From: Methylotenera sp.
GTDB lineage: Bacteria; Pseudomonadota; Gammaproteobacteria; Burkholderiales; Methylophilaceae
Assembly: GCA_027310735.1 (NCBI GenBank)
Contig: DAIDAH010000103.1
Span: forward strand, 1 to 9,712
DNA length: 9,712 nt
Direction of reading: 5' to 3'
The translations under genes were made by a program, and so were the position numbers. Below the pieces are notes generated by a model that made no database searches, was not told the DNA's origin, and worked only from the letters and a program-made list of their open reading frames with translations. Below are positions 5,736 to 9,712 of the stretch, piece by piece. The number at the start of each line of letters is the position of its first letter. Position 1 is the stretch's first letter.

Positions 5736-7700
5736 ATGAATTTTCCTGATATTTTTGATGTAATTGTTGTGGGTGGTGGGCACGCGGGAACGGAGGCGGC
5801 GCTCGCAAGCGCAAGAATGGGTCAAAAAACCTTATTATTAACCCATAATATTGAGACGTTGGGTCAAATGTCTTGTAACCCTAGTATTGGCGGGATTGGT
5901 AAAGGACATCTGGTTAAAGAAATTGATGCTTTAGGTGGTGCAATGGCATCAGCTACCGACGAGGGCGGTATTCAGTTTCGGATATTAAATTCATCTAAAG
6001 GTCCCGCAGTTCGTGCAACGCGAGCACAAGCCGACCGAGTATTGTATAAAGCTGCAATTCGTCATCGCCTTGAAAATCAGAAAAATCTTTGGTTATTTCA
6101 GCAGGCAGTGGATGATATTATTTTAGAGGGTGATCGCGCTACAGGAGTGGTTACTCAAATTGGTTTGCGATTTAATGCAAAATCAGTAGTATTAACTGCA
6201 GGTACATTTTTAGGTGGATTGGTGCATGTGGGTTTACAGCACTATAGTGCTGGTCGTGCCGGCGATCCGCCGGCTATCTCGCTGGCCGCGCGTTTACGTG
6301 AAATTGGTTTGCCTGCTGGGCGTTTAAAAACAGGTACGCCACCCCGGATTGACGGGCGAACTATTGATTATTCTGTGATGACAATACAGCCAGGTGATGA
6401 TCCCGTACCGGTATTTTCATTTATGGGTAAGGTTTCGCAACATCCGGCACAACTGCCCTGCTGGATTACGCACACTAATGAGCGTACACACGATATCATC
6501 CGTAGCGGATTGGATCGCTCACCTATGTACACTGGTGTGATTGAGGGTGTTGGGCCACGCTACTGCCCAAGCGTTGAAGATAAAATTCATCGTTTTGCAG
6601 ATAAAGAGTCGCATCAAATATTTTTAGAGCCAGAAGGCTTAACTACCAACGAGATTTATCCAAACGGCATTTCAACCAGTTTGCCATTCGATATACAACT
6701 TGCATTGGTACAGTCAGTGAGAGGCTTAGAGAATGCTCATATTTTGCGTCCTGGTTATGCCATTGAGTATGATTATTATGACCCGCGAGGATTAAAAAGT
6801 TCGCTTGAAACTAAGGCGGTTAAAGGTTTGTTTTTTGCTGGGCAAATCAATGGCACTACAGGCTATGAGGAGGCTGCTGCGCAAGGTTTGTTAGCAGGAG
6901 CTAATGCAGCGCTGTATGCACAAGGTAAAGAAGCTTGGTGCCCTGCTCGTGATGAAGCGTATTTAGGTGTGATGGTGGATGACCTGATTACGCGTGGCGT
7001 GACATAGCCGTATCGTATGTTTACTTCTCGCGCAGAGTATCGATTGCAGCTACGCGAAGACAATGCAGATATGCGTTTGACTGAGATGGGTCGTAAGTTA
7101 GGGTTGGTAGACGATGTTCGCTGGGAAGCGTTTAGCCTTAAGCAAGAAGCCGTACTACGTGAACAAGAGCGATTGAAAAAGACTTATGTGCAACCCACAA
7201 GTCTTGCCACAGATATTATGGTCCAAATGTTTGGTAAACCACTTGAGCACGAATACAGTTTATTTGAATTATTGCGTCGCCCAGAGGTAAGTTATGATGC
7301 CTTATTGTCAATAGGCATAGAAGGTTTGGGTGAGCTTGAGCCAGCAGTCCGCGAGCAAGTGGAAATTGCAGCAAAATACCAAGGCTACATTGACCGCCAA
7401 GCTGAAGAGGTGGCGCGTAGTCGTGGCCAAGAAAATGCAAAATTACCTAGTGATTTGGATTATCGTGAAATTCATGGCTTGCCAATCGAGGCGCAACAAA
7501 AACTCAATACACAAAAACCAGAAACAATTGGTCAGGCGAGTCGAATTTCTGGCATTACGCCGGCAGCTATTTCTCTGCTGTTGGTATATTTAAAGCGTAA
7601 GTCAAAACAAAAATCATTAGATGCGGCGCTAGGTGGTGACTTGAATAAGTTAGGTGTTCAGTCGCAGGACGCTTCAGTGGATAAGTCGAATAATGATTAA
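5736..7700 (+). pseudogene. mnmG: mnmG (gidA), tRNA uridine-5-carboxymethylaminomethyl modification enzyme, interrupted by an in-frame TAG
   Basis: MnmG is the FAD enzyme that forms a complex with MnmE and modifies wobble U34 of certain tRNAs. I place the start at ATG 5736, not 5712, because MNFPDIFDVIVVGGGHAG aligns with the E. coli start and puts the catalytic cysteines at positions 47 (SCNP) and 277 (YCPSVEDK), as in E. coli. The GGGHAG flavin motif, GRLKTGTPPRIDGRTID, DRSPMY and GQINGTTGYEEAAAQG are intact. Codon 424 (7005-7007) is TAG where the family has glutamate in the block before PYRMFTSRAEYRL. The same frame then continues 230 codons through the normal C-terminal domain (GQASRISGITPAAISLLLVYLK). 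The pieces are a 423-residue N-terminal part and a C-terminal part with an ATG at 7017. If TAG were read, the protein would have 654 residues, against about 630 usually. It overlaps rsmG by 8 bases. No other damage is seen, so this may be a very recent mutation or a base-call error. Confidence 0.9.
7005..7007 (+). other. In-frame amber codon inside mnmG
   Basis: The codons around it read GTG ACA TAG CCG TAT CGT ATG. A single G-to-T change in GAG (Glu) explains it. The following base is C. An ATG lies 9 bases after the stop in the same frame, so reinitiation is physically possible, though no clear ribosome site precedes it. Confidence 0.95.
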
Positions 7701-8364
7701 CCTAGCCTTAAAAGCCAAGCTGGAAACGGGTCTTGCTGAAATGCGGCTGCAAGTCACGGTGGAGCAGCAGGAGCAATTAATTAGCTACTTATTGCTTATT
7801 ACTAAGTGGAACAAAGTGCATAACTTAACAGCGGTGCGTGATCCGTTAGAAATGGTGACTTTACACCTGTTGGATTCTTTAAGTGTCCTGCCATATGTCC
7901 AAGCACTTACGGCAAAGCGTTTGCTCGATGTGGGTGCCGGTGCTGGCTTGCCCAGTATTCCACTGGCTATTTGTATGCCTGAGTTACAAGTGACAGCTAT
8001 TGATGCGGTGCAAAAAAAAGCCAGTTTTATGCGACAGGTTAAGGGAGAGTTGGGTTTATCTAATTTTCACGTTGAAACTGGCCGTGTGGAAGTGTTAATA
8101 AAAGAGCCAAAATTTGACGTTATTATTTCACGTGCTTTTTCAGAGATGGCTTTGTTTGTTAAGTTAACAAAGCATTTGCTTGCAGAAGGTGGGCAATGGA
8201 TGGCTATGAAAGGGGTATCTCCGGAACTGGAGTTAGCCTCCCTAGCGATAATGGAGCCAGAAGTAGATTTTATAAAAACGGTACGCTTGAAAGTCGCAGC
8301 TTTGCAAGCTGAACGTCACTTGATATTTTTACGCCCACGTACGTCCATACTCAGTATTTCATAA
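7693..8364 (+). CDS. rsmG: 16S rRNA (guanine-N7)-methyltransferase RsmG (GidB)
   Basis: RsmG uses S-adenosylmethionine to methylate N7 of G527 in 16S rRNA (E. coli numbering). The 223 residues carry the Rossmann SAM-binding loop LLDVGAGAGLPSIPLAI (about 77-93), the acidic ribose-contact strand TAID (Asp104) and the ISRAF block (145-149), all typical. I chose ATG 7693, not the longer frame from 7654. MINLALKAKLETGL gives the family's usual N-terminus and length, and the longer start would overlap mnmG by 47 bases. The true start overlaps the mnmG stop by 8 bases, so normal coupling to mnmG is likely. The premature stop in mnmG could lower rsmG expression by polarity, although the downstream part of mnmG is still open. 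Confidence 0.96.
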   Translation: MINLALKAKLETGLAEMRLQVTVEQQEQLISYLLLITKWNKVHNLTAVRDPLEMVTLHLLDSLSVLPYVQALTAKRLLDVGAGAGLPSIPLAICMPELQVTAIDAVQKKASFMRQVKGELGLSNFHVETGRVEVLIKEPKFDVIISRAFSEMALFVKLTKHLLAEGGQWMAMKGVSPELELASLAIMEPEVDFIKTVRLKVAALQAERHLIFLRPRTSILSIS

Positions 8365-8379
8365 AAAAGAACCTTAAAT

Positions 8380-9150
8380 ATGAAGATATTAGCAATTACT
8401 AATCAAAAGGGTGGTGTAGGAAAAACGACTACTTGCGTAAATTTGGCTGCTAGTTTGGTTAGTTTAGGTAAGCAAGTTTTGTTGATAGATCTTGATCCAC
8501 AAGGTAATGCTAGTACAGGAAGTGGTATTGACAAGGCGCACCTGAAAAATAGTATTTATCACGTCCTGATAGGGGAAAAGTCACTTAAGGATGTGGTGGT
8601 AACCAGTGAAAAAGGTGGTTTCGATATTGCCCCATCTAATCGAGAGCTTGCTGGTGCGGAGGTTGAGCTTGTCAATGAGTTGGCACGCGAGACGCGTTTA
8701 AAGGTAGCTATTGCCAAATTAAGTGGGGTTTATGATTATGTGCTATTGGATTGCCCCCCTGCCCTCAATTTGGTAACGGTAAATGCTTTAACGGCTGCAA
8801 GTGCAGTAATGATACCAATGCAGTGTGAGTATTACGCATTGGAAGGTTTGTCTGATTTGGTGAATACCATCAAGAAAGTGCGTGCCCACTTAAATCCAAC
8901 GCTAGAAATAGAGGGCTTGTTACGTACTTTATTTGATAACCGAAACATGCTGGCTCAACAGGTCTCGGCTCAGCTCATCAGCCATTTTGGAGAGAAGGTC
9001 TATAAAACAGTTATTCCGCGCAATATACGCCTAGCAGAGGCGCCAAGTTATGGTGTGCCTGTGCTTAGCTATGACAAAGGTTCGAAAGGTGCGCTGGCAT
9101 ATCTAGAGTTGGCACAAGAAATTATGCATAAAGAGAGAAAAAATGGCTAA
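8380..9150 (+). CDS. parA: Chromosome partitioning ATPase ParA (Soj)
   Basis: ParA is the deviant-Walker ATPase that binds nucleoid DNA as an ATP dimer and moves ParB-parS complexes during origin segregation. The 256 residues begin MKILAITNQKGGVGKTT, with signature Lys10 and catalytic Lys15. The switch DLDPQGNAST (37-46), Walker B VLLDCPP with Asp124 and the MIPMQCEYYALEGL segment follow. The C-terminal block PRNIRLAEAPSYGVPV is also present. There is no N-terminal helix-turn-helix domain, as expected for a chromosomal rather than P1-plasmid type. The gene begins 15 bases after rsmG, with a purine-rich AAAAAAGAA upstream, and overlaps parB by 8 bases. The cognate parS is at 5627-5644. Confidence 0.97.
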   Translation: MKILAITNQKGGVGKTTTCVNLAASLVSLGKQVLLIDLDPQGNASTGSGIDKAHLKNSIYHVLIGEKSLKDVVVTSEKGGFDIAPSNRELAGAEVELVNELARETRLKVAIAKLSGVYDYVLLDCPPALNLVTVNALTAASAVMIPMQCEYYALEGLSDLVNTIKKVRAHLNPTLEIEGLLRTLFDNRNMLAQQVSAQLISHFGEKVYKTVIPRNIRLAEAPSYGVPVLSYDKGSKGALAYLELAQEIMHKERKNG

Positions 9151-9712
9151 GTTAAAAGGCTTGGGTCGGGGATTGGATGCCCTGCTTGCTGGTGATATGG
9201 GTAGTGTGGGTGAAGCTGACTCACTATTGATGTTAAAAGTAGAGCAACTGCGTCCTGGAAAATATCAGCCGCGCTCATATATGGATGATACCGCTTTGCA
9301 GACATTAGCTGCATCTATTAAAACGCAAGGTATTATGCAGCCAATTTTGGTGCGCCATATAGATGATGAGCATTATGAAATCATCGCTGGTGAGCGTCGC
9401 TGGCGTGCAAGTAAGATCGCTGGTTTAGAAGAAGTACCGGTATTGGTGCGTGAAATCGCTGATGAAGCAGCATTGGCGATGGCGTTGATAGAAAATATTC
9501 AACGTGAGAACTTGAATCCGTTAGAGGAGGCCCAAGGCATTAAGCGTTTAATTGACGAGTTTTCGATGACGCATGAAAAAGCGGCCGAGGCGGTTGGTCG
9601 TTCGCGCGTAGCCGTATCAAATTTATTGCGGCTACTTACCTTGTGTACTCCCGTTCAGGACATGTTGATGCACGGAAATCTGGATATGGGCCATGCACGA
9701 GCGCTCATAGGC
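9143..9712 (+). CDS. parB: Chromosome partitioning protein ParB (N-terminal 190 residues, cut by window edge)
   Basis: ParB is the parS-binding CTPase clamp that loads at parS and spreads along DNA. The frame from ATG 9143 is open to the window end. It begins MAKLKGLGRGLDALL, the usual ParA-interacting tail. It then has GKYQPR (39-44), the CTP-binding motif GERRWRA (83-89), ENIQRENLNPLEEA (117-130) and a helix-turn-helix with VGRSRVAVSNLLRLL (about 151-165) that reads parS. The dimerisation domain lies beyond the right edge. A purine-rich GAGAG precedes the start inside the parA 3' end, and the 8-base overlap with parA implies co-translation. Confidence 0.97.
   Translation, partial: MAKLKGLGRGLDALLAGDMGSVGEADSLLMLKVEQLRPGKYQPRSYMDDTALQTLAASIKTQGIMQPILVRHIDDEHYEIIAGERRWRASKIAGLEEVPVLVREIADEAALAMALIENIQRENLNPLEEAQGIKRLIDEFSMTHEKAAEAVGRSRVAVSNLLRLLTLCTPVQDMLMHGNLDMGHARALIG

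Noticed and set aside
8061..8076. parS-like sequence TTTTCACGTTGAAACT in rsmG
   Set aside because: An extra T breaks the palindrome at its centre, so it does not match the ParB consensus.
8125..8140. TTTCACGTG half-site in rsmG
   Set aside because: Only one half matches parS; the other half reads CTTTT, so it is most likely coding-sequence chance.
1..9712. CRISPR arrays, insertion sequences, tRNA or rRNA genes, defence or phage modules
   Set aside because: I looked for them and saw none; the window is a conserved housekeeping region.

Overview
This window is a replication-origin-proximal chromosome segment of a low-GC Gram-negative bacterium, most likely a betaproteobacterium. A Methylophilaceae-like or other Nitrosomonadales lineage is my best guess, from the style of DnaA, YidC and MnmG and the AT-rich codon use. 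I cannot run a search to fix the taxon. The gene order is the classic origin neighbourhood: dnaA (leftward, cut by the left edge), then rpmH-rnpA-yidD-yidC-mnmE (rightward), a leftward c-type cytochrome, then mnmG-rsmG-parA-parB (rightward, parB cut by the right edge).

Left part (1-1107): the first 285 codons of dnaA run leftward from 856. The 251-base dnaA-rpmH spacer holds a perfect DnaA box, an AT-rich stretch, a 7-bp inverted repeat in the dnaA leader and a good sigma70-type promoter for rpmH. It is a candidate oriC, but only one consensus box is visible.

Middle (1108-4974): rpmH (ribosomal protein L34), rnpA (RNase P protein), yidD and yidC (membrane protein insertion) and mnmE (tRNA wobble-uridine modification GTPase) are tightly packed, with overlaps at rnpA/yidD and yidC/mnmE. 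The rpmH-rnpA spacer is almost filled by two bulged inverted repeats. The second ends exactly against the likely GTG start of rnpA.

Accessory insert (4975-5711): a small secreted c-type cytochrome of the DUF1924/SHP type lies in the opposite orientation, with no obvious functional link to its neighbours. Its upstream region carries a perfect parS centromere site (18-bp palindrome, 5627-5644), the expected target of the ParB encoded at the right edge.

Right part (5712-9712): mnmG, the partner of MnmE, is complete from start to normal C-terminus except for an in-frame TAG at 7005-7007, at a codon that is glutamate in the family. Both catalytic cysteines are present (Cys47 and Cys277 in E. coli numbering). 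This is either a nonsense mutation, a sequence error, or a gene expressed in two parts or by readthrough. rsmG, parA and parB follow with short overlaps and look intact.

I found no new multi-gene system. The most notable signals are the amber codon in mnmG, the parS site, the paired hairpins before rnpA and the inserted cytochrome.
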